Shown here piece by piece: positions 15,340 to 23,424 of a DNA stretch of 58,967 bases. The first letter of the stretch is position 1. Every line of letters starts with the position of its first letter. A program made the translations under genes and the position numbers. The stretch comes from an uncultured Gemmiger sp. Lineage in GTDB: Bacteria > Bacillota > Clostridia > Oscillospirales > Ruminococcaceae. The stretch is taken from assembly GCA_944386495.1 (NCBI GenBank), contig CALXBE010000013.1, positions 1-58,967 on the forward strand, given 5' to 3'. The notes below the pieces were generated by a model that saw only the letters and a program-made list of their open reading frames with translations, was not told the origin of the DNA and did no database searches.

Positions 15340-17898
15340 TTATCCCCGCCGCTGGTTGTGTTCCTCTATAATGCGGGAGATTTCATCCCGGGTGGCGTTC
15401 ATCTCCTGGCGGAGCATCCCGGCGCTCATCCTCAGGGCTCCCGCCCCCAGGATGATGGCCTGTTCCGCTCCGTCGCTGGTGGCTACCCGGACCCGGTACT
15501 TTTTCCCGATTTGGTAGGTGGTCCGCTCGATGTAGCTGTCGGCGGTCTCCGCCTCCTTGGTGTAAATCACATAGAGCCCTCCATGCTTTTCCACCGCCCC
15601 GGTCCCTCCCGGTACCCGGTAGGCATCAAAGACCAGAATGACCCCAATTTTCTTATACCCCTGATAGTTGGCCATAAGATGGATGAGGGCATCCCGTGCC
15701 CCGGCCAGGTTGGTCCGGGCCAGGGCGTTCAGGTCCTCCCAGGCGAAGATAATATTGTATCCGTCCACCAGAAGATATTCCCCGTCCAGGGGCTGCCAGG
15801 GGATATTATCCGGCAGTTCCTGCCGGGCATTCCCCGCCTGACGGCTGGGCAGGTCGGGGCGGCTGCTCCGCCGGTAGTTGGCATTTTCAAAGATGGCTTC
15901 CAGTTCCCGGTCGGTGGCAGGGCCAGTGGAACGGGTTCGGGGTGCGGTTTCCTCCTCCTGAGGCAGGCCCAGCCGAAGGGTCCCCAGGTGAGCATGGGCG
16001 GGGACCTGGTCCCAGGCCACCGTATATCCGGCCCCATGGCTGCAAAATACGCTGTCCGGGGTGTTTTCCAGGTCGGCGGTGGGATTGTACCCTATCCCTT
16101 CCACCACCTCCTGGGTGTTATGGCAGGGGGCATACCCGGCCACGGTGCAGGACAGTCGCCCCAGTCCCTTGGTGTAAGCGGCCAGGGTCCGGCTGTATTC
16201 CCCCATGGTGGCCACAGGACAGATCCCGGTCAGGACAGAGTTTTCCCCCTGGTCCAGGGGCGGGTCAAAGGCTGCCCCCATCTGCTGCAAATCGGTCATG
16301 GCCCGGCCCAGGTTCTGGGTAGGCACCTGGAGGGTATACTGATAGACCGGTTCCAGGAGGATGCTCTGGGCCTGCATCAGTCCCTGCCGGACCGCCCGGT
16401 AGGTGGCCTGGCGGAAATCTCCCCCTTCGGTGTGTTTCAGATGGGCCCGGCCCGCCACCAGGGTGATTTTCATATCGGTGATAGGGCTTCCGGTGAGCAC
16501 CCCCAGGTGTTTCTTTTCTTCCAGGTGAGTGAGGACCAGGTTCTGCCAGTTGGGGGCCAGCTGGTCGGTGGAGACCTGGGCAGCAAATTTCAGACCGCTC
16601 CCCCGCTCCCCCGGTTCCAGAAGCAGGTGGACCTCTGCATAATGGCGGAGGGGTTCAAAGTGGCCTATCCCCTCCACCGGGGCGGCAATGGTCTCCCGGT
16701 AGAGGATGGTACCGGAACCGAAGGTCACATCCAGACCCCACCGCTGTTTCACCCGCTGGGTCAGCACTTCCAGCTGGACCTGGCCCATGACCCGCACTTC
16801 CAGCTGCCGGGTCCGGGACTGCCAGACCAGGGCCAGGGTGGGGTCTTCCTCCTCCAGCTCTTTCAGCTGGGGATACCACCGGGCAGGGTCCTCCCCCTCC
16901 GGCAGCCGCATTTCATACCCCAGCACCGGGGTAAGGACCGGGGCGGGAGCGTCGGGCTGGATGCCCAGCCCCAGTCCCGGGCAGGTATGAGTCAGGCCGG
17001 TGACCGCCACCACCATTCCCTTCTCCGCCTGGTTCACCGGGGTATATTTGGCACCGTCGCAGACCCGTATCTGGTCCACCTTCTCCGCCCAGGGCTGGGG
17101 ACGGCTGGACTGAAGCAGGGTCTTGGGCTCCAGGCTGCCACCGGTGATTTTCATATGGGTGAGCCGGTTCCCGGAGGGGTCCCGGCTGATTTTATACACC
17201 ATGGCCCCGAAGGCTTCCGGGTAGGCAGGGGTATGGGTATACTCCTCCAATCCCTGGACCAGCCGGTCCACCCCCTCCATCCGGAGGGCGGAGCCAAAGT
17301 AGCAGGGAAACACCTTCCGCTCTGCGGCCAGGGTGGTGATCTGGTCCCGGGTAAAGGGCAGGTCGGACAGGTACTGTTCCATCAAGTCCTCCCCCAGAAG
17401 GGCCAGCTGTTCCCCCAGCTGGGCTCCATCCCCAAAATCCAGGCAGGCGGGGGAAAGTTTTTCCTGCAGTTCTTTCAGAAGGGCCTGCCGGTCTGCCCCG
17501 GGCAGGTCCATTTTATTTACAAAGAGAAATACCGGCACCTCCTGCCGTTCCAGCAGCTTCCAAAGAGTGCGGGTATGGGCCTGGACTCCGTCGGTGCCTG
17601 AGATGACCAGAATGGCATAGTCCAGCACCTGGAGGGTCCGCTCCGCTTCCGAGCCGAAATCCAGGTGGCCGGGGGTGTCCACCAGCTGTACCCTGGTTTC
17701 CCCCAGCTGGAAATTGGCCTGTTTGGAGAAGATTGTGATTCCCCGCTGCCGTTCCAGGGGATGGGTGTCCAGATGGGCATCCCCGTGGTCCACCCGTCCC
17801 AACTGCCGGATGGCGCCCCCTGCATAGAGCAGGGCCTCGGAAAGGGTGGTTTTGCCTGCGTCCACATGGGCCAGAATCCCTACCACCAGCTGCTTCAT
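15340..17898 (-). CDS. Tet(M)-like ribosome GTPase fused to a YacP/Rae1-type NYN nuclease domain
   Basis: This 852-residue protein joins two ribosome-linked modules. Residues 1 to about 660 are an EF-G-like GTPase of the tetracycline ribosomal protection type: G1 AHVDAGKT (10-17), RGITI (52-56), DTPGH (74-78), NKMD (128-131), then domains II-V ending near a C-terminal CHNTQE/HGAGYT region. After a Pro/Arg-rich linker, residues 706-852 form a complete NYN nuclease domain of the YacP family with the acidic residues Asp712 (VDGYN), Asp758 (VFDAY), Asp787 (TADSYIE) and Asp809 (TSDG). YacP/Rae1 cuts mRNA in the ribosomal A site; Tet(M) enters that site. A strong AAGGAGG site precedes the ATG. Whether it confers tetracycline resistance is unclear. 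Confidence 0.88.
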   Translation of the reverse strand: MKQLVVGILAHVDAGKTTLSEALLYAGGAIRQLGRVDHGDAHLDTHPLERQRGITIFSKQANFQLGETRVQLVDTPGHLDFGSEAERTLQVLDYAILVISGTDGVQAHTRTLWKLLERQEVPVFLFVNKMDLPGADRQALLKELQEKLSPACLDFGDGAQLGEQLALLGEDLMEQYLSDLPFTRDQITTLAAERKVFPCYFGSALRMEGVDRLVQGLEEYTHTPAYPEAFGAMVYKISRDPSGNRLTHMKITGGSLEPKTLLQSSRPQPWAEKVDQIRVCDGAKYTPVNQAEKGMVVAVTGLTHTCPGLGLGIQPDAPAPVLTPVLGYEMRLPEGEDPARWYPQLKELEEEDPTLALVWQSRTRQLEVRVMGQVQLEVLTQRVKQRWGLDVTFGSGTILYRETIAAPVEGIGHFEPLRHYAEVHLLLEPGERGSGLKFAAQVSTDQLAPNWQNLVLTHLEEKKHLGVLTGSPITDMKITLVAGRAHLKHTEGGDFRQATYRAVRQGLMQAQSILLEPVYQYTLQVPTQNLGRAMTDLQQMGAAFDPPLDQGENSVLTGICPVATMGEYSRTLAAYTKGLGRLSCTVAGYAPCHNTQEVVEGIGYNPTADLENTPDSVFCSHGAGYTVAWDQVPAHAHLGTLRLGLPQEEETAPRTRSTGPATDRELEAIFENANYRRSSRPDLPSRQAGNARQELPDNIPWQPLDGEYLLVDGYNIIFAWEDLNALARTNLAGARDALIHLMANYQGYKKIGVILVFDAYRVPGGTGAVEKHGGLYVIYTKEAETADSYIERTTYQIGKKYRVRVATSDGAEQAIILGAGALRMSAGMLRQEMNATRDEISRIIEEHNQRRG

Positions 17899-17913
17899 GG
17901 AAATTTCCTCCTT

Positions 17914-17939
17914 AAAAAAGGGCGCACCTTGGTGCGCCC
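17914..17939 (-). terminator. Terminator abutting the ribosome site of the fusion gene
   Basis: Minus strand: a 9-bp perfect stem GGGCGCACC/GGTGCGCCC with a 2-nt loop is followed by six T that run directly into AAGGAGG (17913-17907). It ends the GntR gene's transcript, so the fusion gene needs read-through or a promoter inside the GntR coding region. Confidence 0.85.
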
Positions 17940-17950
17940 CTGTCTTGGGT

Positions 17951-18625
17951 TTATTTGAAATATCCGGGGTATTCCCGGCGAAGCTTGGTCTCGTCCACCC
18001 GGTACCGCATGAGATGCTCCCGGACTACCTCTGCAGCCTCCCGGGAATTGCCCTCCACAATGGCCTGGTAAATGGCCCGGTGGTCCTCCACACAGGGTTC
18101 CTGATTTACCGACTGGGTAGCCATCCACCGCACCCGGTCAAAATGAAGATACATTCCCGCCATCATCCGATAGCAGTTTTCATACCCGGCCAGGCGGTAC
18201 AATTCCTGGTGGAACTGGTTGTCCAGCTCCAGCAGCTTGTCCAGATTGCCGGAACGGAGATAATACTCCTGCAGTTCCAGGTTCTCCCGCAGGGCAGAAA
18301 AATCCATGGTCCCGGCCCGCTGGGCCAGTACAACCGCCACGCCGCTTTCCAGGCACTGGCGCATGAAACGGGCTTCATCTACCAGGGTGTAGTCCACCAG
18401 GGCGATGATGCTGCCCCGCTGGGGGTAGATTTCCACGATCCGTTCCCGGCTCAGTTCCTGCAGGGCTTCCCGCACCGGGGTCCGGCTCAGTCCCAGACCG
18501 GCGGCGATTTCGCTTTCGCTCACCTTACTGCCAGGGGCCAGTTCCAGGCGAACAATATTTTCCTTGATGGTCCGCAGTGCATAGCTGCGGCCGCTTTCCC
18601 CCTGCTGACGCTGGGTGATATACAT
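17951..18625 (-). CDS. GntR-family transcriptional regulator, FCD (FadR) subfamily
   Basis: The 224-residue regulator has an N-terminal winged helix-turn-helix (about residues 15-75; VSESEIAAGLGLSRTPVREA is the recognition region) and an all-helical FCD ligand domain (about 85-215). The FCD part has the Asp and His residues (DNQFHQELY, EDHRAIYQAI) that usually bind a metal and an organic acid. Such regulators commonly control uptake and use of sugar acids. Upstream lies a decayed lipoprotein signal-peptide fragment, so its former target transporter may be lost. Its mRNA has a promoter-proximal terminator, and another terminator follows it. Confidence 0.9.
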   Translation of the reverse strand: MYITQRQQGESGRSYALRTIKENIVRLELAPGSKVSESEIAAGLGLSRTPVREALQELSRERIVEIYPQRGSIIALVDYTLVDEARFMRQCLESGVAVVLAQRAGTMDFSALRENLELQEYYLRSGNLDKLLELDNQFHQELYRLAGYENCYRMMAGMYLHFDRVRWMATQSVNQEPCVEDHRAIYQAIVEGNSREAAEVVREHLMRYRVDETKLRREYPGYFK

Positions 18626-18655
18626 GAGCAGAACTCTCCTTTTTGCTGTTCTGAA

Positions 18656-18689
18656 TAAAAACCCCGGGCAGTCCTAAGGCCACCCGGGG
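18656..18689 (-). terminator. Promoter-proximal terminator in the GntR gene leader
   Basis: Minus strand: CCCCGGG and CCCGGGG pair across a 14-nt loop that can pair further internally, followed by TTTTTATT. It begins about 14 nt after the predicted transcription start and ends before the GntR ribosome site, the same arrangement as at 2150-2188. Confidence 0.75.
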
Positions 18690-18693
18690 CAAA

Positions 18694-18903
18694 TCATACC
18701 CTAACTGACAGTGTACTCATTCTTCCGGGTCCTGTCAAGAAACATTCCCACAAACCAGGGAAGATGTTTTCTTGGGGTTTTGTGCAACCTTTTTTCCCTT
18801 TATTTATGCGGCAAAGAGGTTGGGCAGCAGCAGGCTGGCCGCCGCAAGCCACCAGGCTCAGGACCATGACCAGTGCCAGCAACAATGCAAGCAGTTTCTT
18901 CAT
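18694..18903 (-). pseudogene. Lipoprotein signal-peptide remnant (decayed binding-protein gene)
   Basis: After a strong AAGGAGG site, the ATG at 18903 starts a textbook lipoprotein leader, MKKLLALLLALVMVLSLVAC, followed by GGQPAAAQP. The 20-residue leader differs at only two positions from that of the TRAP binding protein at 58170. After about 29 codons the frame turns into non-protein-like sequence and stops at 69 codons, having run over the GntR promoter. I read this as the 5' end of a solute-binding protein gene whose body was deleted. A real 69-residue lipoprotein is a less likely alternative. A TATAAT element about 60 nt upstream may still be active. Confidence 0.6.
18710..18738 (-). promoter_or_regulatory. 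Promoter of the GntR gene
   Basis: Minus strand: -35 TTGACA (18733-18738, consensus), 17 bp spacer, -10 TACACT (18710-18715). It lies inside the 3' end of the lipoprotein remnant frame. Confidence 0.7.
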
Positions 18904-19146
18904 GTCTATTTTCCTCCTTAAATTTTCGAGCGGAAGGATAGGTCCGCCCAACTCATGTCATAATTATACACCCAGCCCCCCCTATACTTGTCCACTAGCA
19001 TACTACCCGAATTTTTGTGAAACAGTTTGTTACATCCGCTGAATTTTACGGTTTTCTATTGTCTTTTTTCTGTAACATCTTAAAATTGTAATTGAACTTT
19101 AATACTCATTATGGGGGACCAGCGTTCCCCCGCAGAAGGAGAATCC

Positions 19147-19671
19147 ATGCAGAAATCAGTCACTCTTCCCATCCATCTGGACGGGAAAACCTATATCCAT
19201 TTTGCCTGGTTCGAGACCTTTATCCAGCAAAAGCGGTGGCAGCGGCCTGCCCTCTGGGCCGGGCTGTTCACTCTGTCCGCCCTTATCTGTCTGGGGTATC
19301 ACCTGGTCAAGGGCACCGGGCTTTCCCTGGCCATTGTCCTCTGGGTCATCGGTCTGGGCCTGCCCATTGTTTATCTCAGCAATTTCCAGTCCGGGCTCCG
19401 CAGACAGGTAAAGGCTGCCAAAATGGACCAGAAACCCCAGTACGCTTATACTCTTACCTTTAAAGAGGATTGTATGGAAGCCCTCCACGGGGACCAGAAA
19501 AAGGAGTACCCCTGGGCCGACCTGGTGGGAGCCTGGCGCCGTTCCGACTGTATCTACATCTACCACACCCCCGGCCGGGCTTTCCTTCTGCCCCAGGGCA
19601 CCGGAGGCCGGGACCTGGACCAACTGTGGGAGATGGTGAGCAGTCATCTGCCCCCCGAGAAACTTCACTGA
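19147..19671 (+). CDS. YcxB-like membrane protein of unknown function
   Basis: The 174-residue protein has two adjacent membrane segments (about residues 36-55 and 60-80) between a short N-terminal strand (VTLPIHLDGKTYIHFAWFET) and a C-terminal cytoplasmic domain. This layout, and the C-terminal pattern EDCMEALHGDQKKEYPWADL followed by IYIYHTPGRAFLLPQ, match the YcxB-like family, whose function is not established. The ATG at 19147 is preceded by GAAGGAGAA. The oxidoreductase gene follows 62 nt later on the same strand with its own ribosome site. Confidence 0.65.
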   Translation: MQKSVTLPIHLDGKTYIHFAWFETFIQQKRWQRPALWAGLFTLSALICLGYHLVKGTGLSLAIVLWVIGLGLPIVYLSNFQSGLRRQVKAAKMDQKPQYAYTLTFKEDCMEALHGDQKKEYPWADLVGAWRRSDCIYIYHTPGRAFLLPQGTGGRDLDQLWEMVSSHLPPEKLH

Positions 19672-19733
19672 CCTTTCCTTTCCCGGGATTCCGGGGATGG
19701 TCCACTATATAATTTGTAAAGGAGAATGTTACC

Positions 19734-21347
19734 ATGAAAATGAATCAGGCAAACCTGTCCCAGACCGATTTCTGGGCAAAAGCCGGGGTCAAGCTGCCCC
19801 TCTACGACCGTGAAAAGGTAGCCGCCGCCACCAAGGAGAACCCCATCTGGGTCCACTTCGGCGCCGGAAACATCTTCCGGGGCTTTGTAGCCGCCCTCCA
19901 GCAGAAGCTGCTGGACCAGGGTCTGGCAGAGAAAGGCATCATTGCCGCCGACACCTTCGACTACGACATCATTGACAAAATCTACACTCCCTTTGACAAC
20001 CTGACCATGAATGTGACCCTGAATCCCGACGGCACCACCAGCCGGGAGATCATCGGCAGCGTAGTGGAGGGGCTGCGGGCTGACAGCAGCGACAAGGCCA
20101 TGGTGGCCCGGTTCACCGAAATCTTCGAGAACCCCAGCCTCCAGATGATCAGCTTCACCATCACCGAGAAGGGCTACGCCCTGACCCGTCCCGACGGAAG
20201 CCTGATGCCTGTGGTCCAGGCCGACATGGAGGAAGGTCCCGACCACGCCCGCCACGCCATGAGCCTGGTGGCCGCCCTCCTTTACAAGCGGTTCCAGGCC
20301 GGAGCCTATCCCCTGGCCGTGGTATCCATGGACAACTGCAGCCACAACGGCGAGAAGCTCCAGTCCAGCGTGCTGACCGTAGCCAAGGCCTGGGCCGAAA
20401 AGGGCTTTGTAGGTGCCGACTTCATTGCCTACCTGGAGGACACCTCCAAGGTATCTTTCCCCTGGAGCATGATCGACAAGATCACTCCCCGTCCTGCCAA
20501 GAGCGTGGAGGAGAGCCTGCTGGCCGACGGCATTGAGGAGATGAGCCCCATTGTTACCAGCAAGAACACCTTCATCGCCCCCTTTGTCAACGCCGAGCGG
20601 CCCCAGTACCTGGTAGTGGAGGACAGCTTCCCCAACGGTCGTCCCGCCCTGGAGAAGGCCGGTGTCTTCTTCGGTGACCGGACCACCGTCAACCAAAGCG
20701 AGACCATGAAGGTCACCACCTGCCTCAACCCCCTCCACACCGCCATGAGCGTTTACGGCTGCATGCTGGGTTACACCCTCATCTGCGAGGAGATGAAGGA
20801 CCCCGACATCGTAGCCCTCATCAAGCGGCTGGGCTACCAGGAAGGCCTGCCGGTGGTGGTAGACCCCAAAATCCTCAGCCCCAAGGCTTTCATTGACGAG
20901 GTGGTGGAGCAGCGGCTTCCCAACCCCTTCATGCCTGACGCTCCCCAGCGCATTGCCACCGATACCAGCCAAAAGGTGGGCATCCGGTTTGGCGAGACCA
21001 TCAAGAGCTACATCAAGGAAGGCCGGGACCTGAACACCCTGGTAAGCATTCCTCTGGCTCTGGCCGGCTGGCTCCGGTACCTGCTGGGTGTGGATGACAA
21101 GGGTCAGCCCATGGAAGTTTCCAGCGATCCTTTGAAGGACGATCTCCAGGCAAAACTGGCCGGCATCCAGGTGGGCAACCCTGCCTCCTACTCCGGACAG
21201 CTGAAGGAAATTCTCTCCAATGCCTCCATCTTCGGCACCGACCTGGTTGCCGCCGGTCTGGCAGACAAGATCGAAGCCATTTTTGTGGAAGAACTGGCCG
21301 GCCCCGGCGCTGTTCGGGCTACCCTGCAGAAGTACCTGGCTCAGTAA
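19734..21347 (+). CDS. Mannitol dehydrogenase-family oxidoreductase (fructuronate/tagaturonate reductase-like)
   Basis: The 537-residue NAD-dependent long-chain dehydrogenase has the family N-terminal motif HFGAGNIFRGF (about residues 41-51) for dinucleotide binding and the catalytic Lys region around TCLNPLHTAMSVYG, where family members have KxxxxN/H contacts. It most resembles D-mannonate oxidoreductase (UxuB) type enzymes that reduce fructuronate in hexuronate breakdown, but mannitol and altronate enzymes are close relatives. The sugar-acid genes at 39-51 kb make a hexuronate role plausible. The gene is followed by a strong terminator and has AAAGGAGAA before its ATG. Confidence 0.82.
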   Translation: MKMNQANLSQTDFWAKAGVKLPLYDREKVAAATKENPIWVHFGAGNIFRGFVAALQQKLLDQGLAEKGIIAADTFDYDIIDKIYTPFDNLTMNVTLNPDGTTSREIIGSVVEGLRADSSDKAMVARFTEIFENPSLQMISFTITEKGYALTRPDGSLMPVVQADMEEGPDHARHAMSLVAALLYKRFQAGAYPLAVVSMDNCSHNGEKLQSSVLTVAKAWAEKGFVGADFIAYLEDTSKVSFPWSMIDKITPRPAKSVEESLLADGIEEMSPIVTSKNTFIAPFVNAERPQYLVVEDSFPNGRPALEKAGVFFGDRTTVNQSETMKVTTCLNPLHTAMSVYGCMLGYTLICEEMKDPDIVALIKRLGYQEGLPVVVDPKILSPKAFIDEVVEQRLPNPFMPDAPQRIATDTSQKVGIRFGETIKSYIKEGRDLNTLVSIPLALAGWLRYLLGVDDKGQPMEVSSDPLKDDLQAKLAGIQVGNPASYSGQLKEILSNASIFGTDLVAAGLADKIEAIFVEELAGPGAVRATLQKYLAQ

Positions 21348-21370
21348 TTTCCCATTAAAACAAATTGAAA

Positions 21371-21403
21371 GCGGCCCCTTCCGGAAACTCCGGAAGGGGC
21401 CGC
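21371..21403. terminator. Terminator after the oxidoreductase gene
   Basis: A 14-bp perfect GC-rich stem with a 5-nt loop, followed by TTTTTAT. It lies between convergent genes and may also act on the MntR-like gene. Confidence 0.9.
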
Positions 21404-21431
21404 TTTTTATATCTTTCTATTATTATAAGGC

Positions 21432-21803
21432 TCAGTGCTGCCGGACCCAGTCCTTGATTTTCTCAAAGGTCTCGGGGGCGATAACATGTTCTATCCGGCA
21501 GGCGTCCGCCTCTGCTGTAGCCTGCTCCACCCCCAGATCCACCAGAAACCGGGTGAGGGTGGTATGCCGGTCGTACACCTGTTCCGCCAGAGCCTGGCCT
21601 GCGGGGGTAAGCTGAATCCAGCCCTCCTTATCCACCGTTACCAGCTGAGCCTCCCGGAGAAGGCTCATGGCCCGGCTGACACTGGCCTTGGTAAAGCCCA
21701 TATGGGTGGCCACATCAATGCTCCGCACCATTCCCTTTTTCTCCTTCAGCACCAGGATAGCCTCCAGATAATCCTCCCGGGATTCGCCGCTGTGCAGGGA
21801 CAT
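21432..21803 (-). CDS. DtxR/MntR-family metal-dependent regulator
   Basis: The 123-residue protein has the MntR layout: an N-terminal winged helix (SREDYLEAILVLKEKKGMVRSIDVATHMGFTKASVSRAM region, about residues 7-45) and a C-terminal dimerisation domain with Glu/His/Cys positions (LAEQVYDRHTTLTRFL, CRIEHVIAPET) that bind Mn2+ or Fe2+. There is no SH3-like third domain, as in MntR rather than DtxR. It would repress metal uptake genes in response to manganese or iron; no metal transporter is in this window. A good sigma-A promoter precedes it. It is divergent from argG. Confidence 0.9.
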   Translation of the reverse strand: MSLHSGESREDYLEAILVLKEKKGMVRSIDVATHMGFTKASVSRAMSLLREAQLVTVDKEGWIQLTPAGQALAEQVYDRHTTLTRFLVDLGVEQATAEADACRIEHVIAPETFEKIKDWVRQH

Positions 21804-21835
21804 GATCCTCTCCTCCTTGTCTTTTCTTTTTCCTT

Positions 21836-21864
21836 ATTATAGTGCAATTCCCTTTCCTTGACAA
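21836..21864 (-). promoter_or_regulatory. Promoter of the mntR-like gene
   Basis: Minus strand: -35 TTGTCA (21859-21864), 17 bp spacer, -10 TATAAT (21836-21841). Confidence 0.75.
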
Positions 21865-21972
21865 CCCCGGCTCCGTTTGGTGTATATTTTGCATATAATA
21901 TGCATTTTTGCATCTTCGTTGCATTTTCTCTCGTTTTTCTGCTATTTTTCCCCTCTCTTTGGGGGTTCTGTA

Positions 21973-21986
21973 TGAATATATATTAA
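21973..21986. promoter_or_regulatory. Second, imperfect ARG box upstream of argG
   Basis: TGAATATATATTAA resembles the ArgR/AhrC half-site pair but has a degraded right arm. It lies about 55 bp upstream of the argG -35 element. Confidence 0.4.
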
Positions 21987-22027
21987 ATATTCTTTTATTT
22001 TACTCAAACATTTGTGCAGTTTGTCGG

Positions 22028-22055
22028 TTGACTGCGCCGGGAAAGAGTGTATAAT
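22028..22055 (+). promoter_or_regulatory. Promoter of the arginine operon
   Basis: -35 TTGACT, 16 bp spacer, -10 TATAAT. The predicted start is near 22062. Confidence 0.8.
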
Positions 22056-22068
22056 AATTCTTGTTTAA

Positions 22069-22082
22069 TGAATATTTATTCA
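22069..22082. promoter_or_regulatory. ARG box (ArgR/AhrC operator)
   Basis: The perfect palindrome TGAATATTTATTCA matches the Gram-positive ARG box consensus. It sits just downstream of the predicted argG transcription start, where bound arginine repressor would block transcription. No argR gene is in the window. Confidence 0.8.
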
Positions 22083-22119
22083 GGCTTGCGCCTGATAGTT
22101 CGAGGGGGAGGAACCTACC

Positions 22120-23349
22120 ATGAAAAAAGAGAACATCAAAAAAGTCGTGCTGGCTTATTCCGGCGGCCTGGACACTTCCATTATCATTCCCTGGCTCAAA
22201 GAAAACTACAACAACTGCGAAGTCATCGCTGTTTCCGGTGATGTAGGCCAGGGCACGGAGCTGGACGGCCTGGAGGAGAAAGCCATCAAGACCGGCGCTT
22301 CCAAGCTGTATGTGCTGGACCTGCAGAAGGATTATGTGGAGAACTACATCTGGCCCTGCCTGAAAGCCGGTGCCAAGTATGAGGAGTATCTCCTGGGCAC
22401 CAGCCACGCCCGGCCCTGCATTGCCAAGGGGCTGGCCGACATTGCCATTAAGGAAGGGGCCGATGCCATCTGCCACGGCTGCACCGGCAAGGGCAACGAC
22501 CAGGTCCGGTTTGAGCTGACCCTGAAAGCCTTCTGCCCCGACATGGCCATCATCGCCCCCTGGCGGGAGTGGAACATCAAGAGCCGGGAAGAAGAAATCG
22601 AGTATGCCGAGGCCCACAACATTCCCCTGAAAATCAACCGGGAGACCAACTACTCCAAGGACAAGAACCTGTGGCACCTGAGCCACGAGGGCCTGGACCT
22701 GGAAAATCCCGCCAACGAGCCCCAGTACAACAAGGAAGGTTTCCTGGAGCTGGGGGTATCTCCCGAGCAGGCTCCCGACACCCCCACCTATGTGAAGATC
22801 CACTTTGAGAAGGGTGTTCCCACCGCCATCGACGGGAAAGAGATGGATGCCGTGGAGATCGTCAAGACCCTGAACGCCCTGGGCGGCGCCAACGGCATCG
22901 GCCTGCTGGACATTGTAGAGAACCGGTTGGTAGGCATGAAGAGCCGGGGCGTGTACGAGACTCCCGGCGGCGCCATCCTCTACAAGGCGCACGAAGCCCT
23001 GGAGACCATCACCCTGGACAAGGAGACCAGCCACTTCAAGGCCATTGTCGCCCAGAAGTACGGGGAGGCCGTCTACAACGGCCAGTGGTTCACCCCCCTG
23101 AAGGAGGCCATGGACGCCTTTGTGGATTCCACCCAGCAGACCGTCTGCGGGGATGTGACCCTCAAGCTGTACAAGGGGAACATGATTTTGGCCGGAATCA
23201 CCAGCCCCTACACCCTCTACGACGAGCAGACCGCTTCCTTCGGGGAGGACGAGGATTACAACCAGGCTGACAGCGCCGGATTCATCAACCTGTTCGGACT
23301 GTCCATCAAGGAGCGGGCCAAACTGAGCAAGAGCTGGCCCCAGAAGTAA
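22120..23349 (+). CDS. argG: Argininosuccinate synthase
   Basis: The enzyme ligates citrulline and aspartate using ATP, the seventh step of arginine synthesis. The 409-residue length is standard. The ATP-pyrophosphatase P-loop [11 protein letters not shown] lies at residues 11-21; [21 protein letters not shown] and the [11 protein letters not shown] region are all conserved. It is the first gene of the arginine operon, behind an ARG box, so arginine repression is expected. The ATG follows GGGGGAGGAA at good distance. Confidence 0.98.
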   Translation: MKKENIKKVVLAYSGGLDTSIIIPWLKENYNNCEVIAVSGDVGQGTELDGLEEKAIKTGASKLYVLDLQKDYVENYIWPCLKAGAKYEEYLLGTSHARPCIAKGLADIAIKEGADAICHGCTGKGNDQVRFELTLKAFCPDMAIIAPWREWNIKSREEEIEYAEAHNIPLKINRETNYSKDKNLWHLSHEGLDLENPANEPQYNKEGFLELGVSPEQAPDTPTYVKIHFEKGVPTAIDGKEMDAVEIVKTLNALGGANGIGLLDIVENRLVGMKSRGVYETPGGAILYKAHEALETITLDKETSHFKAIVAQKYGEAVYNGQWFTPLKEAMDAFVDSTQQTVCGDVTLKLYKGNMILAGITSPYTLYDEQTASFGEDEDYNQADSAGFINLFGLSIKERAKLSKSWPQK

Positions 23350-23367
23350 CCATACACTGGCAGGAAA

Positions 23368-23390
23368 CCGCCGGAGAACCCCTCCGGCGG
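23368..23390 (+). other. Hairpin between argG and argH
   Basis: A 9-bp perfect stem CCGCCGGAG/CTCCGGCGG with a 5-nt loop, but without a T run. It may protect or process the argG mRNA, or weakly attenuate downstream expression. Confidence 0.4.
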
Positions 23391-23424
23391 CCTTGCCGTT
23401 CTTTAGGAAAAGGAGATTTGGCCT

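Larger units (their letters stand above)
21804..22119. other. Intergenic region between the mntR-like gene and argG
   Basis: This 316-bp AT-rich stretch carries two divergent promoters and ARG boxes. It also has a 15-bp inverted repeat TGCATAT-A-ATATGCA (21890-21904) and further TGCAT copies (near 21909 and 21920). The repeats could be a binding site for a regulator I cannot name. Confidence 0.6.

Noticed and set aside
15250-17601. 783-codon frame opposite the GTPase-nuclease fusion
   Set aside because: Mirror of codon bias; Pro/Gly/His-rich, no domain.
15340-17898. Plain tetracycline-resistance gene
   Set aside because: The protein is Tet(M)-like but carries a nuclease domain and diverges in its C-terminal part; resistance cannot be claimed from sequence.
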